Source: an uncultured Clostridia bacterium
Lineage (GTDB): Bacteria > Bacillota > Clostridia > Oscillospirales > Acutalibacteraceae
Reading direction: 5' to 3'
Length of the DNA stretch: 34,523 bases
Assembly: GCA_944412445.1 (NCBI GenBank)
Contig: CALYBJ010000025.1
Coordinates: 1-34,523 of the forward strand
A program made the translations under genes and the position numbers. The notes beneath the pieces were generated by a model that was not told the DNA's origin, searched no databases, and saw nothing but the letters and a program-made list of their open reading frames with translations. Positions 7,916 to 15,637 of this stretch are shown piece after piece; the first letter of the stretch is position 1, and every line of letters begins with the position of its first letter.

Positions 7916-8017
7916 ATGAGTAAAAATACAGTAAGAGTCATTTCAATAATACTTGCCGTGCTTATGATTCTCAGCGTAATTTCAGTAATGATTTATGCGT
8001 TGGCGATGTCGTTATGA
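7916..8017 (+). CDS. 33-residue single-span membrane peptide
   Basis: The frame reads ATG AGT AAA AAT ACA ... TCG TTA TGA. It is preceded by a near-perfect Shine-Dalgarno AAGGAG (7902-7907) at 8 nt, and its stop overlaps the next start as ATGA (8014-8017). The product begins MSKNTVRV with two basic residues, followed by about 22 hydrophobic residues (IISLAVLM-type composition), one transmembrane helix with the N terminus probably inside. Its placement between the mutase and trhP, with translational coupling to trhP, argues that it is a real gene. It resembles the very short single-span hypothetical proteins common in Firmicutes, but I cannot assign a family. Role unknown. Confidence 0.75.
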   Translation: MSKNTVRVISIILAVLMILSVISVMIYALAMSL

Positions 8018-9231
8018 GCAACACAAACGGAAGCATTTTTGAAGGTTGCGAATTACTGTGTCCGGCAGGAAGCCGGGAAAGCTTAGAGACTGCATTATAT
8101 TTCGGGGCTGACGCCGTTTATGTGGGAGGTCCCATAATGCAGCTCAGAGCAGAAAATGCAGGATTTGACAATAAGCAGCTGTCTGATGCAATAAACTTTG
8201 TTCACAGTAAAAATAAAATAATATATGTTACGGTTAATTGTTTTGCAACAAATTCAGAAATATCACAAATAGGTGATTATGCTAAGTTTTTATACGAAGC
8301 AGGTGCCGACGGTGTTATCGTTTCGGATTTAGGAACAATTGCCGAAATAAAATCAGCAGCCCCTGAGCTTCCCGTGCATATAAGCACTCAGGCAAACATT
8401 CAAAACTACAAAACAGCTGAAGTTTATTATAACATGGGGGCTGAAAGAGTTGTTTTAGGCAGAGAAATGACTCTTGACGAGATTGCTGAATTAAGAGCCA
8501 AGACACCGAAATCCCTCGAAATAGAATGTTTCGTTCACGGAGCCATGTGTATGTCCTATTCGGGAAGATGCCTTATCAGTTCCTATTTAACGGGAAAAAG
8601 CGGCAACCGCGGAGACTGCACTCAGCCCTGCAGATGGATGTACAGTATTGTTGAAGAAAAGCGCCCGGAACAGCATTTCACTGTTATTGAGGAAAACGGC
8701 GCTTCCGCAATACTCAGTTCTCACGATTTATGCTGTATTGACGTTCTTGACGAAATTGCAAGGGCCGGCGTTATTTCTTTTAAAATTGAAGGCAGAATGA
8801 AATCTCCTTACTATGTTGCTACGGTTACAAATGCGTACAGAAAAAGAATTGACGGAACTGCAAACCTTGCTGAGCTTCATAACGAGCTTGAATGTGCAAG
8901 CCACAGACCTTATTCTTCAGGCTTTTATTTCGGCGCGCTTAAATATGATCACAGTAATGACGGGCTGTATCGTCAGTCCTGTAAATTCATAGGCATTGTT
9001 TTAGGAAAAGATTCCGACAACCGCTATTTAATTGAAATGAGAAATAAATTTTCCGTAGGAGACAATCTTGAAATTCTTTCTCCTTATACAACAGGAAAGA
9101 GCTTTACTGTAGAAAGCATAATTGATGCGAACGGAAATCCAAGGGAATGTGCGCATATTCCGAGAGAAATATTAAGCGTGTATTCTCCGGAAGAGCTTCA
9201 CGAAGGAGATATTTTAAGAATACGGCTGTAA
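8014..9231 (+). CDS. Peptidase U32-family protein, TrhP-like tRNA hydroxylation factor
   Basis: This 405-residue protein opens with the U32 pattern CPAGSRESLETALYFGADAV and carries the family signature ECFVHGAMCMSYSGRC (171-186). Conserved cysteines at 172, 179, 186, 202 and 206 suit Fe-S cluster binding. Despite the peptidase name, the characterised members TrhP/YegQ and B. subtilis YrrN/YrrO act in prephenate-dependent 5-hydroxylation of uridine 34 in tRNA, and I favour that role. Related U32 proteins modify 23S rRNA (RlhA) or serve in ubiquinone synthesis, and those cannot be excluded. ATG 8014 overlaps the stop of the membrane-peptide gene, so translation is probably coupled. A hairpin terminator follows directly. 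Confidence 0.85.
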   Translation: MSNTNGSIFEGCELLCPAGSRESLETALYFGADAVYVGGPIMQLRAENAGFDNKQLSDAINFVHSKNKIIYVTVNCFATNSEISQIGDYAKFLYEAGADGVIVSDLGTIAEIKSAAPELPVHISTQANIQNYKTAEVYYNMGAERVVLGREMTLDEIAELRAKTPKSLEIECFVHGAMCMSYSGRCLISSYLTGKSGNRGDCTQPCRWMYSIVEEKRPEQHFTVIEENGASAILSSHDLCCIDVLDEIARAGVISFKIEGRMKSPYYVATVTNAYRKRIDGTANLAELHNELECASHRPYSSGFYFGALKYDHSNDGLYRQSCKFIGIVLGKDSDNRYLIEMRNKFSVGDNLEILSPYTTGKSFTVESIIDANGNPRECAHIPREILSVYSPEELHEGDILRIRL

Positions 9232-9237
9232 AAAATC

Positions 9238-9268
9238 AGGCAGGCTTATCGCCTGCCTTAATTTTTAT
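9238..9268 (+). terminator. Terminator of the pgcA-trhP operon
   Basis: AGGCAGGC (9238-9245), loop TTATC, GCCTGCCT (9251-9258), then TAATTTTTATT. Confidence 0.88.
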
Positions 9269-9273
9269 TACAC

Positions 9274-9304
9274 AAAAAAAAGTCACCTTTCGGTGACTTT
9301 TTTT
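9274..9304. terminator. Bidirectional terminator between convergent units
   Basis: A run of A, then GTCACC (9282-9287), loop TTTC, GGTGAC (9292-9297) and seven T. The symmetric A and T runs let it work on both strands, as a backup stop for the plus-strand operon and the stop for the small amphipathic-peptide gene on the minus strand. Confidence 0.88.
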
Positions 9305-9325
9305 CGTTTAGATCAAATTCTAATC

Positions 9326-9424
9326 TTATTTCTCGTCGTTTTTTGATCTGATTTCAGCAACGAAAGCCTTGATCTTCTCAATGATGCCCATGATGAAATC
9401 AATGATTTTCTGAATAAACTCCAT
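9326..9424 (-). CDS. 32-residue amphipathic helical peptide
   Basis: The minus-strand frame starts at ATG 9424, 9 nt after a strong Shine-Dalgarno AGGGGAG (9440-9434), and ends at TAA 9326-9328. The peptide begins MEFIQKIIDFIMGIIEKIK and ends RSKNDEK. Hydrophobic residues fall at 3, 4, 7, 8, 11, 14, 15, 18, 21, 22 and 25, the spacing of one amphipathic helix. Acidic and basic residues balance (six each), and there is no leader or cysteine. It has its own promoter (9480-9507), a leader hairpin (9449-9476) and a bidirectional terminator, so it looks like a complete single-gene unit. The overall build recalls delta-lysin or phenol-soluble-modulin-type peptides, or a type I toxin; this is an analogy, not a homology claim. 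Confidence 0.72.
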   Translation of the reverse strand: MEFIQKIIDFIMGIIEKIKAFVAEIRSKNDEK

Positions 9425-9448
9425 GAATCTGCACTCCCCTGTACATAT

Positions 9449-9476
9449 ATTGAGAAAAGAATCAACTTTCCTCAAT
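9449..9476 (-). promoter_or_regulatory. Leader hairpin of the amphipathic-peptide mRNA
   Basis: On the minus strand ATTGAGGAAAG pairs with CTTTTCTCAAT (11 bp including one G-U) around a 6-nt loop. It lies between the predicted transcription start and the Shine-Dalgarno, near the 5' end of the transcript. It may stabilise the mRNA or control translation. Confidence 0.6.
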
Positions 9477-9479
9477 AAA

Positions 9480-9507
9480 ATAATAACATAAAATATAATT
9501 TTTGCAA
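9480..9507 (-). promoter_or_regulatory. Promoter of the amphipathic-peptide gene
   Basis: Minus-strand TTGCAA (9507-9502), 16 bp, TATTAT (9485-9480). The TTGCAA/16-bp layout equals that of the pgcA and hprK promoters in this window. Confidence 0.5.
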
Positions 9508-9572
9508 GACATATTTTTAAATTTTATACCAAATCAAAAAAAATTAACATTTACATAATAAAAACACAACAT

Positions 9573-10394
9573 TTAAAATATATGTATGCAAAAAGCTTTA
9601 GTTCCCAAAACATCAGCTGTCGGTATACCGTATTGAACAACAGCCTGCGGAAGAATATTTATATTGCTTTCAATTCTCCCTAAAATACTTCCGGCAAAAT
9701 CGCAATGTATGCCAAGAGATACAAAATATCTTTTTTCAGGCGTTCTCTTAATATATTTTACGGCAGTTTCAGCAAATTTTGTAAACTTAACAGCGTCAAC
9801 TGAATCGGAAATTTCTATTTCGGATAATCTTGTCCCTTTAATCAAATAGGCCTTGTACTCGGAGTCTTTTAACATAAATATTAATGTCCGTGATTTATCG
9901 CATTTTGACTTTATCAGCCCTGCGATATATTCAGATGAACAGCTTCTGTCTGCATATAATCTTGCGCCGAGTATTCCGTACAGCATTGCTCCTGCGGCAA
10001 AGGACTTGGTATCAATAACATATATTTTAAAATTTTCGGAAGAATACTTTTTATGTCTTGAAAACATCTGCTGCGCAGCTTTCGCTTCATTATAAAATCC
10101 GTACCATTTCCTGTGGGGACACAAAACAATTACAGCCATATAGCCTGATCTGAATGCTTTTTTATAAACTTCCAAAAAGACCTTTGACGGAACACAAGGC
10201 CTTTGTTCAATAGTATTCTCAAAAAGAAGCTCCTCATATTTTTCACTGTCAGAGTTTATTCCGTCTATATATATTTTTCCTGAAGCCTTAAAGCTTGACG
10301 GCAGAACATTAACTTCATAAAGTCTGGTTGTTTTCTCCGAAACAATCATGTTTTCCTCGTCATCATAAATACAAATAAATTTTGCAAGTCCCAT
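9573..10394 (-). CDS. Divergent DegV-family (fatty-acid-binding fold) protein
   Basis: This 273-residue protein keeps the DegV framework: a first-domain strand ending in KIYIDG, a PS-x-FLEVYKKAF segment, the middle motif VIDTKSFAAGAMLYGILGAR, and a second-domain TRLSEIE. DegV proteins bind fatty acids; the FakB members present them to the kinase FakA for phosphorylation. Here the usual ligand signatures are eroded: the N-terminal TDS-type motif reads IYDDEEN, the SGTYNSA-type loop reads WYGFYNEA, and the final GxHxGPGA-type motif reads TADVLGTKAF. It may therefore bind a different ligand or be degenerate. It follows trmL after one nucleotide, as the last gene of a pdxY-trmL-degV-like operon. 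No fakA is in the window. Confidence 0.68.
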   Translation of the reverse strand: MGLAKFICIYDDEENMIVSEKTTRLYEVNVLPSSFKASGKIYIDGINSDSEKYEELLFENTIEQRPCVPSKVFLEVYKKAFRSGYMAVIVLCPHRKWYGFYNEAKAAQQMFSRHKKYSSENFKIYVIDTKSFAAGAMLYGILGARLYADRSCSSEYIAGLIKSKCDKSRTLIFMLKDSEYKAYLIKGTRLSEIEISDSVDAVKFTKFAETAVKYIKRTPEKRYFVSLGIHCDFAGSILGRIESNINILPQAVVQYGIPTADVLGTKAFCIHIF

Positions 10395-10395
10395 T

Positions 10396-10899
10396 TTACT
10401 TATTCCAGCTATACTCTCTCAAATTTCCTGTTTCCTGCAATGCGGGAAAATTCCACTGTCTCAAAACTTCATACACGCCTATAGCCACCGAATTGGAAAG
10501 ATTCAGGCTTCTTGCATCACTTATCATCGGTATCCTTACGGTAGTCTCCGGATTATCATACAAAAGCTTTTCCGGAAGCCCCTTTGTTTCCTTTCCGAAC
10601 ACAAGATAAGCGTTATCGGAATATGTTATATCTGAATAAACATGATTAGCTTTGGTTGAAAAATAATAGAATTTTCCGTCTTTATTCTTATTGAAAAAGT
10701 CATTAAGATTTTCGTAGTATGTTATATCAAGCAAGTACCAGTAATCAAGTCCTGCTCTTTTCAGCTTTTTATCATCCACCTTAAAACCCATGGGCTCAAC
10801 CAAATGAAGCCTCGCCCCTGTTGCGGCACAAGTTCTTGCTATATTTCCTGTATTCTGAGGAATTTCAGGCTCAACTAAAACAATATTAAGACTGCTCAT
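10396..10899 (-). CDS. trmL: tRNA (cytidine/uridine-34-2'-O)-methyltransferase TrmL
   Basis: This SPOUT-class methyltransferase of 167 residues methylates the 2'-OH of nucleotide 34 in tRNA-Leu anticodons in the characterised family. Visible motifs are NIVLVEPEIPQNTGNIARTC (5-24), FGKETKGLP (101-109) and the knot region RIPMISDARSLNLSNSVAI (122-140), where AdoMet binds. The N-terminal start matches homologues, and the length is typical. Its ATG overlaps the stop of the upstream kinase gene (TAATG), and its own stop is one nucleotide before the next start, so the three genes are translationally linked. Confidence 0.93.
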   Translation of the reverse strand: MSSLNIVLVEPEIPQNTGNIARTCAATGARLHLVEPMGFKVDDKKLKRAGLDYWYLLDITYYENLNDFFNKNKDGKFYYFSTKANHVYSDITYSDNAYLVFGKETKGLPEKLLYDNPETTVRIPMISDARSLNLSNSVAIGVYEVLRQWNFPALQETGNLREYSWNK

Positions 10900-11750
10900 T
10901 ATATCAACTCCAAGCTTTTAATAAAATCAGGCAGGCACTTTTCAAAGCAAAGTCCGAATCGTGAATCACCGTTTTGTATAACAGTCTCATTTATTGCCCT
11001 GACAGTAAAATCAATAGCAATTTCACATGACTTATCAATGGTGAATCCGTTCAGTACCGCTCCCAGCAAAGCGCTTGCAAAAACATCTCCTGTTGAATGA
11101 AACATTCCTTCGGTTTTAGGACGAGAAACAAAAAAAGTTTTGCTGTTTCTGACATCAAAAGCGGCAACGCCTATTTCACTGCTTTTTAAGCTGACACCTG
11201 TTAAAACTATATATTTAACACCGAACTCAGACGCCAAATTTCTGAGAATCTCTTCGGTTTGAGCAAAGCTGCAGCTTTCAATATCGTACTCCCCGTTAAG
11301 AAGCATACAGGCTTCGGTTAAATTTGGAACAATTATGTCGGCTTTTGAACACAGCTTTTTCATCTGAACAACAAAATCAGCATTAAATGTATTATAAAGG
11401 CTTCCGTTGTCACCCATAGCAGGATCACATAAAAACAGACCGTCTTTTTTCAAGAAATCGTCAACAAAATTACCTACAATGTCCACCTGCTCCTCTGAAC
11501 CTAAAAAACCGCTGTACACGGCGTCAAATTTAACATTTAGCTTTTTCCAATGATTCATAACAGGATACAAGTCAGCCGTTAAGTCACGATATGTATATTC
11601 ATTTAAGCCGCCTGTTTGCGTAGATAAAACAGCCGTAGGCAAAACTCCTACGGAAATCCCGGCGGCGGACAAGATAGGTATAGCGGCTGTCAAAGAACAC
11701 TTTCCTAAACCGGATAAGTCGTGTACCGCCGCAATAGTCTTTTGATTCAT
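10899..11750 (-). CDS. pdxY: Pyridoxamine/pyridoxal kinase
   Basis: This ribokinase-fold PfkB-type kinase of 283 residues has the pyridoxal kinase N terminus (AAVHDLSGLGKCSL, then ISVGVLPTAVLSTQTGG) and the ATP/anion-hole motif STGDVFAS (219-226), where Asp222 is the likely catalytic base. It would phosphorylate pyridoxal or pyridoxamine for vitamin B6 salvage. It is a cytosolic enzyme. It has its own promoter (11781-11809) just after the pckG terminator, and AAGGTGA lies 4 nt before ATG. It is first in an operon with trmL and the DegV-like gene. PdxY-like is favoured over the ThiD/PdxK type by overall motif pattern; the symbol is approximate. Confidence 0.85.
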   Translation of the reverse strand: MNQKTIAAVHDLSGLGKCSLTAAIPILSAAGISVGVLPTAVLSTQTGGLNEYTYRDLTADLYPVMNHWKKLNVKFDAVYSGFLGSEEQVDIVGNFVDDFLKKDGLFLCDPAMGDNGSLYNTFNADFVVQMKKLCSKADIIVPNLTEACMLLNGEYDIESCSFAQTEEILRNLASEFGVKYIVLTGVSLKSSEIGVAAFDVRNSKTFFVSRPKTEGMFHSTGDVFASALLGAVLNGFTIDKSCEIAIDFTVRAINETVIQNGDSRFGLCFEKCLPDFIKSLELI

Positions 11751-11780
11751 AAAATCACCTTAATTAAATACAATGAAAAT

Positions 11781-11809
11781 ATTATACCACCGCATACAAT
11801 ATTTTTCAA
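11781..11809 (-). promoter_or_regulatory. Promoter of the pdxY-trmL-degV-like operon
   Basis: Minus-strand TTGAAA (11809-11804), 17 bp, TATAAT (11786-11781). It begins directly behind the T-run of the pckG terminator. Confidence 0.75.
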
Positions 11810-11810
11810 C

Positions 11811-11838
11811 AAAAACGGCACCGAAAATATCGGTGCCG
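11811..11838 (-). terminator. Terminator of pckG
   Basis: On the minus strand CGGCACCG (11838-11831), loop ATATTTT, CGGTGCCG (11823-11816), then TTTTT (11815-11811). Confidence 0.92.
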
Positions 11839-11861
11839 AAAGCAAATCATAAAATTATTTA

Positions 11862-13640
11862 TTATTTAAGGTTTGCCTTTAAGCTGTCAAGTTCAGCTTT
11901 AAGAGCTGCGGGAACCTTATCGCCGAATTTTCCGTAGAATTCTTCGATTCCTTTTGTTTCATCAGCCCAAAGAGTATTGTCAACCTCAAGGATGCTCTCA
12001 AGCGTTTCCTTTGTTATCTCATCTTCGATACCGCTGATGTTGATATCCTCTGAATAAGGAACATAACCGATAGCTGTTTCTTTTGCGTCAACCTTGCCCT
12101 CGCATCTCTTGATAATCCATTCAAGAACACGAAGATTGTCGCCGAAGCCGGGCCACAGGAAGTTGCCCTCATCATCTTTACGGAACCAGTTAACATTAAA
12201 GAATTTAGGTGCTTTGTCTTCATCAAGACCGGCGCCGATATCAATCCAATGCTGCCAGTAATCAGCCATGTTGTAGCCGCAGAAAGGAAGCATTGCCATG
12301 GGATCACGGCGAACAACACCTACTGCGCCGGCAGCTGCAGCTGTTGTTTCGGAAGCCATAATGGAGCCTACGAAAACACCATTGTTCCAGCTCTTTGACT
12401 GATATACAAGGGGAGCAAGCTTAGCTCTTCTGCCGCCGAATACGAATGCAGAAATGGGTACACCCTGAGGATTCTCAAATTCTTTGCTGAGACAAGGACA
12501 GTTAACAGCAGGAGCTGTAAATCTTGAGTTGGGATGAGCGCCCTTCTCTGTTGAAGTCTTTCCGTTCCAGTCGTTTCCTAACCAGTCATGTGCATTCTCG
12601 GGAGGATTCTTGTCAAGACCTTCCCACCAAACTGTATTGTTATCAAGGTTATGAGCAACATTTGTGAAGATTGTGCCTTTCTTTGTTGAAAGAAGAGCGT
12701 TGGGATTTGATTTCATGTTTGTTCCGGGAGCAACGCCGAAGAAACCGTTTTCGGGATTGATGGCGTAAAGTCTTCCGTCTTCACCCTTGCGGATCCAAGC
12801 GATATCATCGCCTACGCACCAAACCTTATATCCGGCCTTCTGATATCCCTCGGGAGGAATAAGCATAGCAAGGTTTGTTTTTCCGCAAGCTGAGGGGAAC
12901 GCCGCACAGATGTACTTAACTTCGCCCTGAGGATTCTCAACGCCCAAAATAAGCATATGCTCAGCCTGCCAGCCCTCTTTCCAGCCCTGATAAGAAGCAA
13001 TACGAAGAGCAAAGCATTTTTTACCGAGAAGAACGTTTCCGCCGTAACCTGAGTTAACTGAAATGATCGTGTTGTCCTGAGGGAACTGACAAATCCAGCG
13101 CTTCTCAGCATCAATATCGCATTTACAGTGAAGTCCTCTTACCCAGTCATTGCTGTCGCCTAAAACTTCAAGGACTTTCTTTCCAACTCTTGTCATGATA
13201 GACATATTAAGAACAACGTAAATTGAATCTGTAAGCTCGATGCCGACCTTTGAGAAAGGTGAACCAACAGGACCCATTGAATAAGGTATAACATACATTG
13301 TTCTGCCCTTATAGCTGTCCTTAGCTATTTCATAAAGCATTTCGTAGCACTTTGAAGGCTCCATCCAGTGGTTTGTAGGACCTGCCTCCTCTTCGGTGGG
13401 AGTACAAATAAGAGTTCTGTCCTCAACGCGGGCAACATCGTTGGGCTTTGTTCTGTGAAGATAGCAGTCAGGTAAAAGTTCTTCGTTAAGCTTTATCATT
13501 TCACCTGTTTTGCAAGCTTCTGCATGAAGAGCATCAAGCTGTTCCTTTGAGCCGTCAATCCATACAATATTGTCGGGTTTTACAAGCTCAGCTTTTTCCT
13601 TAATCCAATCGAGGACTGACTTGTTAGTAGTAAGTTCCAT
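11862..13640 (-). CDS. pckG: Phosphoenolpyruvate carboxykinase (GTP type)
   Basis: The enzyme interconverts oxaloacetate + GTP and phosphoenolpyruvate + CO2 + GDP. The GTP-specific P-loop signature FPSACGKTN is at 248-256, followed by the metal/kinase motif CVGDDIAW (275-282) and ENGFFGVAPGTN. The length of 592 matches the GTP family (about 600) and not the ATP-type PckA (about 535). AAAAGGAG lies 10 nt before ATG. In fermentative Clostridia the enzyme often runs towards oxaloacetate, feeding malate/succinate or anaplerosis. The gene stands alone between its own terminator and tsaD, with a palindrome (13700-13709) in its 114-bp upstream gap. Confidence 0.95.
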   Translation of the reverse strand: MELTTNKSVLDWIKEKAELVKPDNIVWIDGSKEQLDALHAEACKTGEMIKLNEELLPDCYLHRTKPNDVARVEDRTLICTPTEEEAGPTNHWMEPSKCYEMLYEIAKDSYKGRTMYVIPYSMGPVGSPFSKVGIELTDSIYVVLNMSIMTRVGKKVLEVLGDSNDWVRGLHCKCDIDAEKRWICQFPQDNTIISVNSGYGGNVLLGKKCFALRIASYQGWKEGWQAEHMLILGVENPQGEVKYICAAFPSACGKTNLAMLIPPEGYQKAGYKVWCVGDDIAWIRKGEDGRLYAINPENGFFGVAPGTNMKSNPNALLSTKKGTIFTNVAHNLDNNTVWWEGLDKNPPENAHDWLGNDWNGKTSTEKGAHPNSRFTAPAVNCPCLSKEFENPQGVPISAFVFGGRRAKLAPLVYQSKSWNNGVFVGSIMASETTAAAAGAVGVVRRDPMAMLPFCGYNMADYWQHWIDIGAGLDEDKAPKFFNVNWFRKDDEGNFLWPGFGDNLRVLEWIIKRCEGKVDAKETAIGYVPYSEDINISGIEDEITKETLESILEVDNTLWADETKGIEEFYGKFGDKVPAALKAELDSLKANLK

Positions 13641-13699
13641 CTATTTTTCTCTCCTTTTTAGGATATTTTACAAATTTATTGTTTTTCTGATTTCGACAT

Positions 13700-13709
13700 T
13701 TGTATACAA
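13700..13709. promoter_or_regulatory. Perfect palindrome upstream of pckG
   Basis: TTGTATACAA is a perfect 10-bp palindrome, 60 bp before the pckG start, in AT-rich intergenic DNA. It could be a half-turn operator of a dimeric regulator. I found no clean -35/-10 pair in this gap, so pckG may be read partly from tsaD. Confidence 0.35.
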
Positions 13710-13754
13710 TTTTCTTCATGTTAAAAAAATATCAAAATCATAAATAATATAACA

Positions 13755-14771
13755 CTAAAAGCTGTTTTTGTCAATACCTAAAGATGCTATTGCGTTAAGA
13801 TTTTCCTTTGCAAAATGACCGGCTTTAAATTCATAAAATGCCTGCGAACCAACCATAGCACCGTTATCACCGCAGTATTTAAGCGCAGGCATATATAATT
13901 TAAGATTTCTTATGCTGCAAATGCTCTCTAACTGTTCCCTTAAAACAGAATTAGCGGAAACACCGCCTGCGGTTACTATTGTTTTCGCACCTGTTATTTC
14001 AGCGGCTTTCATCAGATTGTCTGTTAAACATTTAACAACCGCTTTAATATATGAAGCGCCTAAATCCTGAATATTTATATTTTCTCCCTTTTGGGAAGCG
14101 TTATGAATAATGTTGATAACAGATGTTTTCAGACCTGAAAAGCTGAAATCAAGCGGTGCATTTTCAACATGGGGATGAGGAAACATATAGGCAGAAGCAT
14201 TTCCGCCTTTTGCCATTCTGTCAAGATTCGCGCCGCCGGGATAAGGTATCCCCATTGCCCTTGCCGCTTTGTCAAGACACTCTCCTGCCGCGTCATCGCG
14301 TGTTTTTCCCAGCACCTCAAATTCTGTATAGCTTTTTACATTTACAATATGACTGTGCCCGCCTGATACCACCAATGCGAGAAAAGGAGGTTCAAGGTCG
14401 TTATACGATATGTAATTTGCCGCAATATGGGATCTTAAATGATGAACCGGAACAAGTGGTTTGCCGGCAGCAAAAGAAAGCCCTTTTGCGAAATTTACGC
14501 CTACAAGCAATGCGCCAATAAGTCCCGGCGCATAGGTTACACCTATTGCTTCAATGTCATCATATCCGCAGTTTGCGTCTTCAAGCGCCTTTTTTACAAC
14601 ACGGGCAATATTTTCGGTATGCCGCCTTGACGCAATCTCAGGCACTACCCCTCCGTATATTTTATGCTCCTCAACCTGTGATGATATAACATTTGACAAA
14701 ACTCTGCGTCCGTCTTCAACAACAGCCGCAGCTGTTTCATCACATGAGGATTCAATTGCAAGTATTTTCAT
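13755..14771 (-). CDS. tsaD: tRNA threonylcarbamoyladenosine synthase subunit TsaD
   Basis: TsaD transfers the threonylcarbamoyl group to adenosine 37 of ANN-reading tRNAs, working with TsaB, TsaC and TsaE. The ASKHA-fold motifs are present: ILAIESSCDET at the N terminus, the metal-binding HLRSH (His111, His115), SGGHSH (136-141), the DRMAKGG loop and FSFSGLKT. I start it at ATG 14771, where homologues begin; GGTG lies 6 nt upstream. An upstream TTG at 14786 would only add five residues. Its start lies inside the end of the phosphatase-RimI gene, implying coupled translation. The usual neighbour tsaB, and also tsaE, are not in the window. Confidence 0.94.
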   Translation of the reverse strand: MKILAIESSCDETAAAVVEDGRRVLSNVISSQVEEHKIYGGVVPEIASRRHTENIARVVKKALEDANCGYDDIEAIGVTYAPGLIGALLVGVNFAKGLSFAAGKPLVPVHHLRSHIAANYISYNDLEPPFLALVVSGGHSHIVNVKSYTEFEVLGKTRDDAAGECLDKAARAMGIPYPGGANLDRMAKGGNASAYMFPHPHVENAPLDFSFSGLKTSVINIIHNASQKGENINIQDLGASYIKAVVKCLTDNLMKAAEITGAKTIVTAGGVSANSVLREQLESICSIRNLKLYMPALKYCGDNGAMVGSQAFYEFKAGHFAKENLNAIASLGIDKNSF

Positions 14772-15630
14772 CTTTATCACCGTCAAAAAATTTTGTCATA
14801 ATATATGCGTCTTCCGAAGGCTGCCTGTAAAAATTTTTTCTTTTTCCAACAACCTTAAATCCGTGTTTACCGTATAGATTCAGAGCCGGTATGTTCGACA
14901 CACGAACCTCAAGAGTAATCAGAGAAGATTTGTTTTTATCTGCAAAGCCATCAAGAGCTTCTAAAAGCCTGTCTGCGGCTCCCCTTCTTCGCATACTGTT
15001 TTCAACAGCTACCGTGCCTATGTAAATTTCACCGGAAATATTATCGGCACAGATATATCCCACCGGTTTACCCAAATATTTTTCAGTAAAGCAAAGTGCG
15101 TAGTTCTTTTTTATCTGAGAAACAAAGCTGTCCTTGCTCCAGGGTTCGGAAAAGTTTGATTTTTCGATTTCAGAAACAATCTCAATATCGTTAATGCTCA
15201 TAGCTTCTGTTCTGAAAAAAATATCCGACATCAGAATATTATTTATTTCTTTTTCTATTTCATCGGCGCATTTTGTATATACATCGCTGTTTCCGCCGTA
15301 AGGGTCTGATATTCCATTTCCCAGAAGATACACTTTATTTTCAGCAAATGGACGCAATGCGTTATAATGAGACAATCCCATACAAAAAATATAATCAGCT
15401 TCTTCAATTAAATATCTGTTTATTTGTCTGGCTCTGTGAGATGTAATATCTATACCTCTGTCAGCCATGGCTTTTACGGCGCCGTCGCTTGCGGTATCAC
15501 CCGGCATTGCGCCCAGTCCGCAGCTTAAAACATTGCAATAGTTTTCATATTCTTTTGTTTTGCTTTTAAATATTGCCTCGGCCATAGGACTTCGGCATGT
15601 GTTCCCTGAGCAAACAAACAATATATTCAT
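14752..15630 (-). CDS. Fusion: low-MW (arginine-type) phosphatase + RimI acetyltransferase
   Basis: One uninterrupted frame of 292 residues holds two enzymes. Residues 1-135 are a low-molecular-weight protein phosphatase: catalytic loop CSGNTCRS (Cys7 to Arg13, CX5R) and general acid Asp109 in SDPYGG. Thr11 in the loop is the residue that distinguishes the protein-arginine phosphatase YwlE from tyrosine phosphatases, so phosphoarginine is the likelier target. Residues about 140-285 are a GNAT acetyltransferase of RimI type (acetyl-CoA loop RRRGAA 214-219; YGKHGF 253-258; NFYRQPSEDAYIM 266-278), expected to acetylate the N terminus of ribosomal protein S18. A Met at 134 could be an internal start, but no Shine-Dalgarno precedes it. 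It lies between polA and tsaD, overlapping tsaD. Confidence 0.85.
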   Translation of the reverse strand: MNILFVCSGNTCRSPMAEAIFKSKTKEYENYCNVLSCGLGAMPGDTASDGAVKAMADRGIDITSHRARQINRYLIEEADYIFCMGLSHYNALRPFAENKVYLLGNGISDPYGGNSDVYTKCADEIEKEINNILMSDIFFRTEAMSINDIEIVSEIEKSNFSEPWSKDSFVSQIKKNYALCFTEKYLGKPVGYICADNISGEIYIGTVAVENSMRRRGAADRLLEALDGFADKNKSSLITLEVRVSNIPALNLYGKHGFKVVGKRKNFYRQPSEDAYIMTKFFDGDKDENTCN

Positions 15631-15637
15631 TTAATTT

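Noticed and set aside
14156..14521. 121-codon plus-strand frame inside tsaD
   Set aside because: Antisense shadow of a strongly conserved gene; composition is not protein-like.
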